From contig NZ_JHQL01000003.1 of assembly GCF_000712975.1 (NCBI RefSeq), positions 558,001 through 622,000 of the forward strand: 64,000 bases of DNA, in the 5' to 3' direction. The translations under genes and the position numbers were made by a program. Within the stretch, counting starts at the first letter, position 1, and each line of letters opens with the position of its first letter. Positions 53,549-63,014 of the stretch are shown here, piece after piece. This stretch comes from Vreelandella neptunia. Lineage in GTDB: Bacteria > Pseudomonadota > Gammaproteobacteria > Pseudomonadales > Halomonadaceae. The notes beneath the pieces are model-generated. The model had not been told where the DNA came from and ran no database searches. It saw only the letters and a list, made by a program, of their open reading frames with translations.

Positions 53549-54010
53549 TTAAGCGATGACGATCATAGGCTGATCGAACTCTACCGGCTCGCCGTCTTCC
53601 ACTAGGATGGCCTCAACCACGCCGTCGCGATCGGCTTCAATTTGGTTCATCATTTTCATTGCTTCAACGATACATACCGTATCGCCTTGCTTAACTGTAT
53701 CGCCCACTTCCACAAACGATTTCGCGCCCGGAGCTGGACTACGGTAGAACGTACCTACCATCGGTGAGTTAACGGCTTCACCTTGGTAGCTTACACCTTG
53801 TGGCTCTGCGTTAGCTGCAGGAGCAGTCGCCGGAGCAGGTGCCTGTTGCATAGGAGGCATATTATACTGAGGCATGGCTTGTGGCTGCCATGTTGCACCA
53901 TTAGGGTGGCGGCTGATCCGGACAGATTCTTCACCTTCCTGAATTTCAATCTCACTAATATTTGATTCTTCGAGAAGCTCAATCAATTTTTTGACTTTAC
54001 GAATATCCAT
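53549..54010 (-). CDS. accB: Acetyl-CoA carboxylase biotin carboxyl carrier protein AccB
   Basis: 153 residues from ATG 54010 ([20 protein letters not shown]); the frame runs to 54130. The biotinyl domain at the C-terminus holds [13 protein letters not shown] with the biotinylated Lys. A Pro/Ala-rich linker separates the two ends. Operon with accC 30 bases downstream. Confidence 0.95.
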   Translation of the reverse strand: MDIRKVKKLIELLEESNISEIEIQEGEESVRISRHPNGATWQPQAMPQYNMPPMQQAPAPATAPAANAEPQGVSYQGEAVNSPMVGTFYRSPAPGAKSFVEVGDTVKQGDTVCIVEAMKMMNQIEADRDGVVEAILVEDGEPVEFDQPMIVIA

Positions 54011-54306
54011 ACCTGTCGCCCCAAATGTGATGAAAGTTAATCGCAATGCTGTAAGGCGTGTGTTGCCAACAAGCATTGGCCGCTGCTCTAGCGCAGTAAA
54101 CCTTGATTGAAAATGCAGAGAACGCTGCACGATGTTGAACGTTACCCGGTGCTAAGTCCTAAAAAATGAGGATTTTAGCTAATATGGCTGCGAAGTTTGC
54201 CGAAAAAGTACGGGCATGTCTAGTCGCGGCTAATAGATGCTTGTTCATCGCTGTTTAAACAACCGTTTGACGAAGATCGCGACACAAGGCTGCTATAGGC
54301 ATCTGG
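54011..54306. other. Intergenic region upstream of accBC
   Basis: No gene or RNA recognised. It should hold the accBC promoter, but no clear -35/-10 pair was found by eye. aroQ, often located here, is absent. Confidence 0.3.
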
Positions 54307-56190
54307 TCAGCCTTGCTGCCAGCGCCGTAACGTTTGCAGATGTTGCGTCAACCCTGCAGCTGTAATTTCACCTTGAATACGTGCATCACGGACTTCTTCA
54401 CCTTGGCTAAAAAAAAGTAAGCTTGGAGGCCCAAATAAGTTGAACCGGTTGAGCAGTTCCCGACTTTGAGCATCTGTATTCGTAACATCGACCTCAATTA
54501 GGTGAAAATCGTTCAGTGCGGCGACTACGTTTGGATCAGGAAAGACATCACGTTCCATCAATTTACAAGAGATGCACCAATCAGCCGTGAAGTTGACAAA
54601 GACAGGTTGTTGGGCGTTCGCGGCTTCAGAGAGTGCCGTTTCTAGCGCACTCAGTTCATCAACTTTCTGAAAAGCGAGTGTTGCCTGCGACGCTCCACTG
54701 ACCGTTGAGGAACTTGATACCGACAAGGGGCGCAGTGGGTTGCTGCCGCCCTGGGCAGCGCCAATGACAAGAGCAACGCCCCATGCCAGTAACATCAATC
54801 CTAACGTTTGTCGTGCTTTAGGCCAGCCTTGGGGTTGATTCATATTTAAAGCCCCCAGCACCAGCGCGCTGCCTATCGCCAGCCCAGCCCAGAGTAATAG
54901 TGCTAGCGATGGTGGAACTAGACGCTCAATCATCCAAATGGCAACGCCCAATAGCAGTAATCCGAAAGCAATTTTGACCCCGTTCATCCAAGCGCCGGAG
55001 CGGGGTAGCAACGTTGCTCCAAAGGTGCCAACCAATAGTAGTGGTACCCCCATGCCTAAACCTAACGCAAATAAAACTGCGCCCCCCATAGCGGCGTCTC
55101 CCGTTGAGGAAATAAATACCAAGGCACCTGCAAGCGGAGCTGTTACACAAGGGGAAACTACTAATACTGATAGTGCACCTGCGATGGCTAAGCCTGCAGG
55201 GCCACTTTGCTGGGCACGTGCTTGCCAGCCATCAACTTTAGACGCTAGGCGTGGTGAAACCCGTAAATCAAACGCCCCAAACATAGCTAAGGCAAATAAG
55301 CTGAAGAGAACAGCAAAGGTAATCAGCACCGGTGCTGATTGCAGATGAGCCTGAATATTTAAGCCTGCGCCAAACAGACCCATTAAAACACCGACTAGCG
55401 CATAGGTTGACGCCATGCCCAAAACATAGCTAGCCGAGAGTACAAACGCACGAGGCTTGGTTGGTTTTTGCCCAACCACAATAGACGATAAAATGGGGAT
55501 CATCGGTAGCACGCAGGGTGTAAACGTTAGCCCCAAACCAGCGATAAAAAATAACCCTAATGCGAGAGGCAGGCTGGTATCGCTAAGTAACGCGCTAAAG
55601 CGGCTGTCTTCGCTTTGCGGCGCTGAAAATTCAGGGCTGTCATTTACCTCGGCGGCTTGTTTAGATGGTTGCGAATTGTTGCTTTGTTGCTCCGTGGATA
55701 AAGCTTGGTCTTCAGCCGACCAGTCTGCAAAGGCGTTAGGGGGTGACGACTCTGATGCTTCAAGCAAAATGGTTTCTGGGGGATAACAAAGCCCTGCATC
55801 AGCGCAACCCTGGAACGTCAATTCAATATCAATTGGGCCACTGTAGGAGGGTGAAAATGGAGTTTCAAAGACTAGTTTGTCACGAAAAATATAGACATCA
55901 CCCATAAATTCATCATTGGTAAACGTCCCTTCAGGAAGCCGGGGATTATTCAGCGTCACGGCTTCCGTTTTGCTGCTAACGCTAAATTGGTGGCGGTACA
56001 AATAATAGTCGTCAGCAATATCGATACCAATATAAACGGCGTTGCCATCATGCCAAGCAGCGGGCTGGAATGCTTCCAAAACCGGCAAAAATTCGCTTTG
56101 ATTACTGGAAGAAGAAAACCATTGGGCATGGGCTAGCAGGGGGAGCCAGCAGAGTAAAAGTAACAGGCTTAAACGCTTAAAAGACAACAC
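54307..56190 (-). CDS. dsbD: Thiol:disulphide interchange protein DsbD
   Basis: 627 residues with all three domains: a signal peptide and N-terminal alpha domain (CADAGLCYPPET, active Cys pair), eight membrane segments with GLGLTFTPCVLPMIPILSSI and VLVVSPCVTAPLAGALVFIS, and a C-terminal thioredoxin domain with WCISCK. It moves electrons from cytoplasmic thioredoxin to the periplasm. The region between the N-terminal and membrane domains is longer and Ser/Gln-rich. Confidence 0.93.
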   Translation of the reverse strand: MLSFKRLSLLLLLCWLPLLAHAQWFSSSSNQSEFLPVLEAFQPAAWHDGNAVYIGIDIADDYYLYRHQFSVSSKTEAVTLNNPRLPEGTFTNDEFMGDVYIFRDKLVFETPFSPSYSGPIDIELTFQGCADAGLCYPPETILLEASESSPPNAFADWSAEDQALSTEQQSNNSQPSKQAAEVNDSPEFSAPQSEDSRFSALLSDTSLPLALGLFFIAGLGLTFTPCVLPMIPILSSIVVGQKPTKPRAFVLSASYVLGMASTYALVGVLMGLFGAGLNIQAHLQSAPVLITFAVLFSLFALAMFGAFDLRVSPRLASKVDGWQARAQQSGPAGLAIAGALSVLVVSPCVTAPLAGALVFISSTGDAAMGGAVLFALGLGMGVPLLLVGTFGATLLPRSGAWMNGVKIAFGLLLLGVAIWMIERLVPPSLALLLWAGLAIGSALVLGALNMNQPQGWPKARQTLGLMLLAWGVALVIGAAQGGSNPLRPLSVSSSSTVSGASQATLAFQKVDELSALETALSEAANAQQPVFVNFTADWCISCKLMERDVFPDPNVVAALNDFHLIEVDVTNTDAQSRELLNRFNLFGPPSLLFFSQGEEVRDARIQGEITAAGLTQHLQTLRRWQQG

Positions 56191-56342
56191 GAAGTATCCT
56201 TACGCAGACGTATCGGGGAAATGTTGAAATAGCATATCCTACCTGAAGATAGCAGCGTAGATGCTGCGGTGACGTGACGCGCTTGTTCATGCTGCGTTAA
56301 TGTTAAAACGTAACTTTTAGAATTTTAACGGCTAATAATAGA

Positions 56343-56366
56343 AAAGGCTGCCCGTAGGCAGCCTTT
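56343..56366 (-). terminator. ppa terminator
   Basis: AAAGGCTGCC and GGCAGCCTTT with loop CGTA; on the minus strand TTTTCTATTATT follows. Confidence 0.85.
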
Positions 56367-56423
56367 GATAGTGACTGGGGATGATAGTGACTGGGGATTG
56401 GCTTCATGGCCTAACCCAGTCGG

Positions 56424-56954
56424 TTACGCTTTTTGGTAAGCTGCGACTGATTTTTCAATTGCTTTGCGTGCTGCTTCAACACCTTCCCAAGATTCTACTT
56501 TTACCCATTTGCCTTTTTCGAGATCTTTATAGTTCTCGAAAAAGTGAGCGATCTGCTGACGCAGCAGTTCAGGAAGGTCTGTCACTTCTTGAACGTCATC
56601 GTACAGAGTGCTCAATTTGGGGTGAGGGACACAGACCAATTTTGCGTCTTCGCCTGCTTCGTCGGTCATGTTCAAAATGCCAACAGGGCGAGCACGGATA
56701 ATGCTACCAGGAGCTACCGGGTGCGGGGTGACAACCAGCGCGTCCAATGGGTCACCATCATCGGCCAGGGTGTGGGGGATGAAGCCGTAGTTAGCCGGAT
56801 AGAACATGGGGGTCGCCATGAAGCGGTCAACTAGAAGAGCGCCCATGTCTTTGTCGATTTCATACTTAATCGGCGCGTGATTAGCGGGAATTTCGATCGC
56901 CACGTAAATGTCGTTGGGCAGATCCTTTCCAGCGGGGATGTTATCGAAGTTCAT
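56424..56954 (-). CDS. ppa: Inorganic pyrophosphatase
   Basis: 176 residues. Family I signature: [40 protein letters not shown] (metal-binding DGDPLD) and [10 protein letters not shown]. It hydrolyses PPi. The neighbouring region also codes a PPi-type phosphofructokinase that would compete for the same substrate. Confidence 0.95.
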   Translation of the reverse strand: MNFDNIPAGKDLPNDIYVAIEIPANHAPIKYEIDKDMGALLVDRFMATPMFYPANYGFIPHTLADDGDPLDALVVTPHPVAPGSIIRARPVGILNMTDEAGEDAKLVCVPHPKLSTLYDDVQEVTDLPELLRQQIAHFFENYKDLEKGKWVKVESWEGVEAARKAIEKSVAAYQKA

Positions 56955-57232
56955 CGTCTATTCCTTGGCTTGGCTTATGTGCTTATGTAGTGCGATCACT
57001 AAGCAGTTGATGCATAGCAGTTGATGCATTGCATTAATGCGAAGAATTATACGAAGTTGGCTAGTGGATTACCAATGCGACATAGGTGTGTGCCACTAAC
57101 AATGGTTGTTAATTTCAAAATACCCCTCGTTTTTCACCTTCGCGACGTTTGGCGGGCATCGTTTCTATTGTTCAGCGTGTATCATAACCGCTGTGTGGTT
57201 CCCATGAAGAGCCTAAAGCCTAGGAGGATGAG

Positions 57233-58948
57233 TTGGCGCACGCCCAGTTACTAATCAGTTATGGTCAAGCCTTTGTGGCCCCTAATCGGCGTTTGCACCG
57301 TAGTTCTATGTCGGTACGGCTGCCTGATGCGCCTCTATTGAAAGTAAAAGGGGGCTGTGCGGTTATTAGTGACTCGATTTCCCGTAACACCATGGCCAAG
57401 CAGGCGGGTGATTTAAGCGTACGGGGTTTTTTGGCTGATTATTACTCTACGCCTGATCACTGGGATACGAAAACGTCGGCTACCCGAGTGCTTAGGGCTC
57501 TTAACAGCTGGTGCTATAGCCAAAGCCAGCATGTTAAAGAAGGAAGTTTCGTTTCTTCGCTATCAGCAATGGTATTTCGTGAGCGTGAAGCGCATCTTTT
57601 TCATATGGGGGACACATTAGTATTCCGCTTGCGGGGGGCTGAATTTGAACAGCTTACCCGCGACCATATTACTGATGTTGGCGGCTATCGTTATCCATCT
57701 CGCGCTTTAGGAATGGATGGTAGTGTGGATATCGACTATACCCACCTACCACTTAAACAGGGCGATTTTTTCGTTTTCACTACCCAGGGTGTGCGTGGCA
57801 CTTTGATGCCATCGGATTACGTGCGTCTTATTCGTCAAAATGCCAGTGATCTAGATACTGCCTGTGAATGTTTGGCAAGCGAAGCAAAGCAGCGCGCGCA
57901 AGACAGGGGATATGGTGGCGATCAGTTTTGCTTCCAACTGCTGCGTATTGATGAGCTACCGGAAGAGTCAGAAGACCACCCAGGGCTTATCTATGGTGAT
58001 CTGCCTATACCCCCAGAGCTGTCACCAGGAGAGCGGTTTGATGGGCTTGAAATACTGGCCGTACTATCGCGAAACGCGCAATCTAGAGTTTATCGCGTCC
58101 GTGATGTCTATTCAGAACGTGAAATGGTGATGAAAGCTCCAAGCCCTGAGCTATCACTTCGTAATGCTTATCTAGAGCACTTTCTACTCCAGCAGTGGGT
58201 AGTCGAGCGGGTAAACTCACCCTTTGTCGTCAAGGTGATGGAGTCGTCGCGACCACGACGTTACTTATATTACTTAATGCAGCACATTGAAGGTGAAACG
58301 TTAAGGCAGTGGGCAGAAAGGCATCCGCAAGCTAGCTTGGTTCAGCGTTTAGAGATTGCCAATCAACTAGGTAAAGCAGTTAAAGCATTACACAACAGGG
58401 ATATTATTCATCAACAGATCACCCCTGATAACGTATTAATTGATACCCATGGCAAACTGGTATTAGCTGATTTCAGCGCCTGTCATATGCGCGAGGTAGA
58501 TGGGCACCGTCACTCTGGCGAGTTACTTCGTCAAATTGGCTTTAATGAGCACACCGCTCCTGAATACGCACTGGGTGATAGCGTTGGGCGACGTAGTGAC
58601 CAGTACTCACTGGCATCAACGGTCTACTGGTTATTGACGGGGGCGTTGCCCTATACGTTAACCCCTAATCGGCTGCGCAGCCACACCGACCTCGAAGAGC
58701 TCAGCTACCGCAGTGCCCGCACGACGAATCCAGAGATATCGCCTGAACTTGACGATGCACTGCGGCGTGCGTTGGATCCCCAGCGTGCGTTGCGCTATAG
58801 AAGATTGTCTGAATTTCTACACGCATTAAAAGTGCCCCTAGGACGAGCGCCTAGCCGCGAGGAGCCGCGACAAGAATCAAGGCGTTTTTGGCAGGGCGTG
58901 GCAGGTATTCTTCTTCTGCTTCTGGTGCTTTCCTGGCTACTGCGGTAA
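57233..58948 (+). CDS. Fused PP2C-like phosphatase / protein (pseudo)kinase membrane protein
   Basis: 571 residues from TTG 57233, with AGGAGG five bases upstream; no nearby ATG fits. Residues 1-230 are PP2C-like (MGDTLVFRLRGAEFEQLTRD, then GGDQFCFQLL) but the core Asp motifs are altered (ISDSIS for DGVGG, TTQGVRG for SDGL). Residues about 260-530 are a kinase fold: VMKAP (Lys kept), then IIHQQITPDNVLI where active kinases have HRDLKPxN, and ADFSAC for DFG. A C-terminal membrane segment (GVAGILLLLLVLSWLL) ends it. The kinase half lacks the catalytic Asp and so may be inactive. Such fusions sit beside nitrate genes in Pseudomonas; that context is not seen here. Confidence 0.75.
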   Translation: MAHAQLLISYGQAFVAPNRRLHRSSMSVRLPDAPLLKVKGGCAVISDSISRNTMAKQAGDLSVRGFLADYYSTPDHWDTKTSATRVLRALNSWCYSQSQHVKEGSFVSSLSAMVFREREAHLFHMGDTLVFRLRGAEFEQLTRDHITDVGGYRYPSRALGMDGSVDIDYTHLPLKQGDFFVFTTQGVRGTLMPSDYVRLIRQNASDLDTACECLASEAKQRAQDRGYGGDQFCFQLLRIDELPEESEDHPGLIYGDLPIPPELSPGERFDGLEILAVLSRNAQSRVYRVRDVYSEREMVMKAPSPELSLRNAYLEHFLLQQWVVERVNSPFVVKVMESSRPRRYLYYLMQHIEGETLRQWAERHPQASLVQRLEIANQLGKAVKALHNRDIIHQQITPDNVLIDTHGKLVLADFSACHMREVDGHRHSGELLRQIGFNEHTAPEYALGDSVGRRSDQYSLASTVYWLLTGALPYTLTPNRLRSHTDLEELSYRSARTTNPEISPELDDALRRALDPQRALRYRRLSEFLHALKVPLGRAPSREEPRQESRRFWQGVAGILLLLLVLSWLLR

Positions 58949-58982
58949 ATAAAGGTTGTTCAATTACTAAACGACAGCCATT

Positions 58983-59020
58983 AAAAACGCGGCGATGAAT
59001 AATTTCATCGCCGCGTTTTT
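58983..59020. terminator. Bidirectional terminator
   Basis: AAAAACGCGGCGATGAA and TTCATCGCCGCGTTTTT, a perfect 17-bp stem with a 4-base loop. Separates the fusion gene from the phosphofructokinase gene. Confidence 0.9.
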
Positions 59021-59036
59021 ACAACACGCTAAACGC

Positions 59037-60296
59037 TTATAGCGTGAAGGTAGGCAGCTTTCGTTCCACTTTTGCAAGCTTCAGTTTAGCTACTTTGGGT
59101 AGGCCATTTTCGAACGGTGGGAAATCTTCACCCTGAATAAGCGGAGAGAGGTAGTCTCGGCAAGCAGGCGTAATTGCAAAGCCGTTTTCGCTGATAAAAT
59201 CCCGCGGCATGAACTTTTCTTGGTTAGCCACTTGTGACAGCGGGGCCGAGATCACATCCCACTGATAGGGAGACTGTGAAATACGGCGTATGGCGGGCAT
59301 CATGGCATTTTTGCCAGCAAGCGCTAAGGTGACTGCCTCGCGGCCTACGGCATAGGCTTGCTCAACGTCGGTTTTAGACGCTAGGTGCCGCGCCGCACGC
59401 TGCAAATAATCGGCCACTGCCCAGTGGTACTTATAACCAAGGTCTTGCTTCACCATGCCCGCAAGCGTTGGTGCCACGCCACCTAGTTGGCGGTGGCCAA
59501 AGGCATCGGTATTGCCCGCATCAGCAAGGAAGGTGCCATCTTCATAGCGCGCACCTTCAGAAACAACGATGACACAATAACCATACTTCTGGACGCACTC
59601 TTCAACGCGGGCCATGACCGCTTTCCGATCAAAAGAGACCTCAGGGAAGATAATCAAGTGTGGTGGCTCGCCTTCACTTTCTCCCGCTAAACCGCCCGCC
59701 GCTGCAATCCAGCCAGCATGACGACCCATCACTTCAAGGACGAATACCTTAGTAGATGTGGCACACATGGACGCAATATCTAGCGAAGCTTCAAGTGTAG
59801 AGGTAGCAATATATTTGGCAACGCTACCAAACCCGGGGCTGTTATCGGTAATAGGCAGGTCATTATCAACAGTTTTCGGTACATGGATTGCTGTTAACGG
59901 GTAGCCTAGCTTTTCTGAAAGTTGGGACACTTTAAGGCAGGTGTCTGCACTATCGCCGCCGCCATTATAAAAGAAGTAACGAATATCGTGGGCTTTAAAG
60001 ACCTCGATCAAGCGCTCATATTGGGCACGGTGAGTATCAATATCTTTCAACTTATAACGGCAGGAGCCAAACGCACCGCCAGGTGTATGGCGCAAGGCAG
60101 CGATGGATTCATCGCTCTCTTGGGTCACATCGATGAGATCTTCTGTCAAGGCACCGATAATGCCGTTATGACCGGCATAGACCTTGCCAATCTGGTCGGG
60201 CGCTTGCCTGCAAGCTTCGATAACGCCGCAGGCGCTGGCATTGATGACGGCGGTAACGCCACCGGACTGGGCGTAAAAGGCATTATGCTGGGCCAT
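59037..60296 (-). CDS. 6-phosphofructokinase, predicted PPi-dependent
   Basis: 419 residues. Motifs FYAQSGGVTAVINASA, NGGGDSADTCLKVSQ, HVPKTVDNDLPITDN and PGFGSVAKYIATST. Group II/PPi-type enzymes carry Asp where ATP-PFK has Gly in the GGDGS loop; here the loop is GGGDS, which points to PPi use, with PKTVDND rather than PGTIDND as a second mark. Halomonads are known to use such reversible PFKs. The leader contains a 13-bp hairpin (60340-60370). A trio of genes here handles PPi and sugar phosphates. Confidence 0.8.
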   Translation of the reverse strand: MAQHNAFYAQSGGVTAVINASACGVIEACRQAPDQIGKVYAGHNGIIGALTEDLIDVTQESDESIAALRHTPGGAFGSCRYKLKDIDTHRAQYERLIEVFKAHDIRYFFYNGGGDSADTCLKVSQLSEKLGYPLTAIHVPKTVDNDLPITDNSPGFGSVAKYIATSTLEASLDIASMCATSTKVFVLEVMGRHAGWIAAAGGLAGESEGEPPHLIIFPEVSFDRKAVMARVEECVQKYGYCVIVVSEGARYEDGTFLADAGNTDAFGHRQLGGVAPTLAGMVKQDLGYKYHWAVADYLQRAARHLASKTDVEQAYAVGREAVTLALAGKNAMMPAIRRISQSPYQWDVISAPLSQVANQEKFMPRDFISENGFAITPACRDYLSPLIQGEDFPPFENGLPKVAKLKLAKVERKLPTFTL

Positions 60297-60339
60297 GGAA
60301 ACGTCTCATCTCCTGAAAACGGGTAGTTAAAACAGTATT

Positions 60340-60370
60340 CAAGCAAAGGAAAATGACTTTCCTTTGCTTG
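60340..60370. repeat. 13-bp inverted repeat in the pfk leader
   Basis: CAAGCAAAGGAAA and TTTCCTTTGCTTG with loop ATGAC, 44 bases before the pfk start. It may be a leader hairpin; a second stem (60392-60418) lies just upstream. Confidence 0.7.
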
Positions 60371-60391
60371 TAGTGATCGTGGTGCGTGTTG

Positions 60392-60418
60392 AAACGCGTG
60401 TCTTTCAGACACGCGTTT
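60392..60418 (-). terminator. rnt terminator (hairpin)
   Basis: AAACGCGTGTCT and AGACACGCGTTT with loop TTC, 84 bases after the rnt stop on the minus strand. A strong 12-bp stem, but the following run of T is short. Confidence 0.55.
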
Positions 60419-60501
60419 ACAAATTAACTGCGTACACCGCATAACATGTAGCTGCCGCGAAGTTTAGCGCAAAGCCACTGCAGGTGCATCTTGGTAGCAT
60501 G

Positions 60502-61170
60502 CTACTCGGTATCGTCCAGCTCTTGCTCCTGCTGGGCTAATCGCCACCCGCCTAAGTCTTTATAGCGGTTAACCATGGCACAAAAGAGTTCAGCTGTGCG
60601 TTCGGTATCATAGCGGGCGGAGTGGGCAGATTTGTTATCAAATTCAATACCTGCTGCACGGCACGCACGAGCAAGTACGGTTTGACCGTATACAAAGCCC
60701 GCCAAGGTTGCAGTATCAAAGCTGGAAAAAGGGTGGAATGGGTTGCGTTTTACGTTACAGCGATTCGCTGCCGCGTTGAGAAAACCCTGATCAAAGGCGG
60801 CATTATGACCAACAAGTATTGCCCGTGAGCAGCCGTGTGCTTTGATTGATTTTCTGATAGGGCGAAAAATTTCACCTAGCGCTTCAGATTCACTTAGCGC
60901 CACTTGACGACGCAGTGGATCGTCAAGATTAATGCCTGTGAAATCGAGGGCAGACTGTTCAACGTTTGCGCCTTCAAACGGGTGAATATGGTACGCATAA
61001 GTGGCGTCAGGTAATAAATTACCGTCAGGATCCATAGTGAGCGTCACCGCGGCAATTTCAAGTACTGCGTCACTTTGGGCGTTAAACCCTCCCGTTTCTA
61101 AATCGATGACAACCGGCAGATAACTGCGAAAACGTTGTGCCATCAATTCGCGGGCAAATGCCTCGCTCAT
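60502..61170 (-). CDS. rnt: Ribonuclease T
   Basis: 222 residues. DnaQ-like 3'-5' exoribonuclease with DEDDh residues: [20 protein letters not shown] (D, E), [19 protein letters not shown] (D), [14 protein letters not shown] (H, D). It trims tRNA and other RNA 3' ends, including the CCA-adjacent residue. Divergent from argG. Confidence 0.93.
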   Translation of the reverse strand: MSEAFARELMAQRFRSYLPVVIDLETGGFNAQSDAVLEIAAVTLTMDPDGNLLPDATYAYHIHPFEGANVEQSALDFTGINLDDPLRRQVALSESEALGEIFRPIRKSIKAHGCSRAILVGHNAAFDQGFLNAAANRCNVKRNPFHPFSSFDTATLAGFVYGQTVLARACRAAGIEFDNKSAHSARYDTERTAELFCAMVNRYKDLGGWRLAQQEQELDDTE

Positions 61171-61379
61171 GCAGCTCTCCTTAGTAAAGCGAGTAATTAG
61201 TCAGAATAAGCGGTTTAAGCAACCCCTTTGCTGGGTATGATTCTAGCAGCTTTACCCCTGAGGCGTCGTTGACGGTATTCGCTGAGCATCGAGAGCGCTA
61301 TACTCGTAGTTTATGTTATTGCACTGCGCCCAGCGCGGTGTTGTTTGGTGAACTACTTTTCATAAACAAGGAGCAAAGA

Positions 61380-62600
61380 ATGTCCGATGTCAAAAAGGTT
61401 GTGCTGGCGTATTCAGGCGGCCTGGACACATCCGTTATCGTTAAGTGGTTGCAAGAGACCTACAACTGCGAGGTAGTGACCTTTACAGCCGACATCGGTC
61501 AAGGTGAAGAAGTCGAGCCCGCACGCGCCAAGGCTCAAGCACTGGGTGTTAAAGAGATCTATATTGAAGACCTTCGCGAAGAGTTTGTTCGTGACTATGT
61601 TTTCCCCATGTTTCGGGCGAACACCATTTATGAAGGCGAGTACTTACTAGGTACGTCTATTGCGCGCCCTTTAATTGCCAAGCGCTTGATTGAAATTGCT
61701 AATGAGACGGGCGCTGATGCCATTTCTCACGGTGCAACGGGCAAAGGTAATGATCAGGTTCGTTTTGAATTGGGTGGCTACGCGCTCAAACCTGGCGTAA
61801 AGGTTATTGCTCCTTGGCGTTTGTGGGATTTGACTTCTCGTGAGAAGTTGATGGCCTACTGTGAAGAGCACAAAATTCCTGTTGATTTTTCTAATAAAAA
61901 GAAAAAATCTCCGTACTCTATGGATGCCAACCTGCTGCATATTTCTTATGAAGGCGGCATTTTGGAAGATCCATGGGCCGAAGCAGAAGAAGATATGTGG
62001 CGTTGGAGCGTTTCTCCTGAAGCCGCACCTGAGCAGCCGACTTACGTAGAGCTGACGTTTGAGAATGGCGATATTGTGGCCATCGACGGCGAAGCGCTCA
62101 AGCCTCATGAAGTGCTGGAAAAGCTCAACAAGCTGGGTGGCGATAACGGTATTGGCCGTCTAGATATCGTTGAAAACCGCTATGTCGGTATGAAGTCACG
62201 TGGTTGTTACGAAACGCCTGGTGGCACAATAATGCTTCGCGCTCACCGCGCCATTGAGTCGCTGACCCTTGACCGTGAAGAAGCGCACCTGAAAGATCAG
62301 CTAATGCCCAAGTATGCAGAAGTGATCTATAACGGTTATTGGTGGAGCCCCGAGCGTCGTATGCTGCAAGCGGCGATCGATGAAACACAGAAAAACGTCG
62401 CGGGCGTTGTGCGCATGAAGCTCTATAAAGGCAATGCAACGGTTGTGGGACGCAAGTCTGAACAGTCGTTGTTTGATGAGTCGATTGCAACGTTTGAAGA
62501 TGATGCAGGTGCCTACGATCAAAAAGACGCAGAAGGCTTTATCAAGCTGAACGCATTGCGTCTGCGGATTGCTGCCGGTAAAGGTCGTCAACAGAGCTAA
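61380..62600 (+). CDS. argG: Argininosuccinate synthase
   Basis: 406 residues from ATG 61380 (AAGGAGCAAAGA upstream); the frame extends to 61269. [20 protein letters not shown] (PP-loop), [40 protein letters not shown] and [20 protein letters not shown] are the family motifs. Arginine synthesis, citrulline plus aspartate. Confidence 0.96.
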   Translation: MSDVKKVVLAYSGGLDTSVIVKWLQETYNCEVVTFTADIGQGEEVEPARAKAQALGVKEIYIEDLREEFVRDYVFPMFRANTIYEGEYLLGTSIARPLIAKRLIEIANETGADAISHGATGKGNDQVRFELGGYALKPGVKVIAPWRLWDLTSREKLMAYCEEHKIPVDFSNKKKKSPYSMDANLLHISYEGGILEDPWAEAEEDMWRWSVSPEAAPEQPTYVELTFENGDIVAIDGEALKPHEVLEKLNKLGGDNGIGRLDIVENRYVGMKSRGCYETPGGTIMLRAHRAIESLTLDREEAHLKDQLMPKYAEVIYNGYWWSPERRMLQAAIDETQKNVAGVVRMKLYKGNATVVGRKSEQSLFDESIATFEDDAGAYDQKDAEGFIKLNALRLRIAAGKGRQQS

Positions 62601-62653
62601 GCATGTTAAGCGGTCAGGTCTATCCTGGCCGCTTTTACGTTGAGGGAGAGCGA

Positions 62654-62980
62654 ATGTTTAAAAAACTATTTTCTGGCCTGTTGGGTGGCGCCGATAAGGA
62701 TGTCACGGAAGGAAACACCAAAGCAGCTGAGCCGGTTGAATATAAAGATTATTTAATTGTGTCTCAGCCTGATAATCAGAGTGGACAATTTCGGGTGAGT
62801 GGCTGGATTCGTAAGATAGATAGCGAGGGGGTAACCCATGAACATCGCTTCGAACGTTCTGATATGCTGCCGGGTCGAGACGCTTGCGATGCGATGATGA
62901 TTGCTAAGGCGCAGCGCTTTATTGACGAGGTGGGTGAGGAGATGTTTGCACCGGATCCTCGTAACGCTAGCGAAGCCTAG
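62654..62980 (+). CDS. HlyU-family protein
   Basis: 108 residues from ATG 62654; the frame extends to 62603. YKDYLIVSQPDNQSGQFRVS and a C-terminal VTHEHRFERSDMLPGRDACD segment match the HlyU family (PF10115 type). In Vibrio HlyU regulates haemolysin; most members are uncharacterised small proteins with this fold. It lies 53 bases after argG on the same strand. Confidence 0.75.
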   Translation: MFKKLFSGLLGGADKDVTEGNTKAAEPVEYKDYLIVSQPDNQSGQFRVSGWIRKIDSEGVTHEHRFERSDMLPGRDACDAMMIAKAQRFIDEVGEEMFAPDPRNASEA

Positions 62981-63014
62981 CCAGTCTGCTTTACGTTTCG
63001 TTAAGGAGTAGCGT

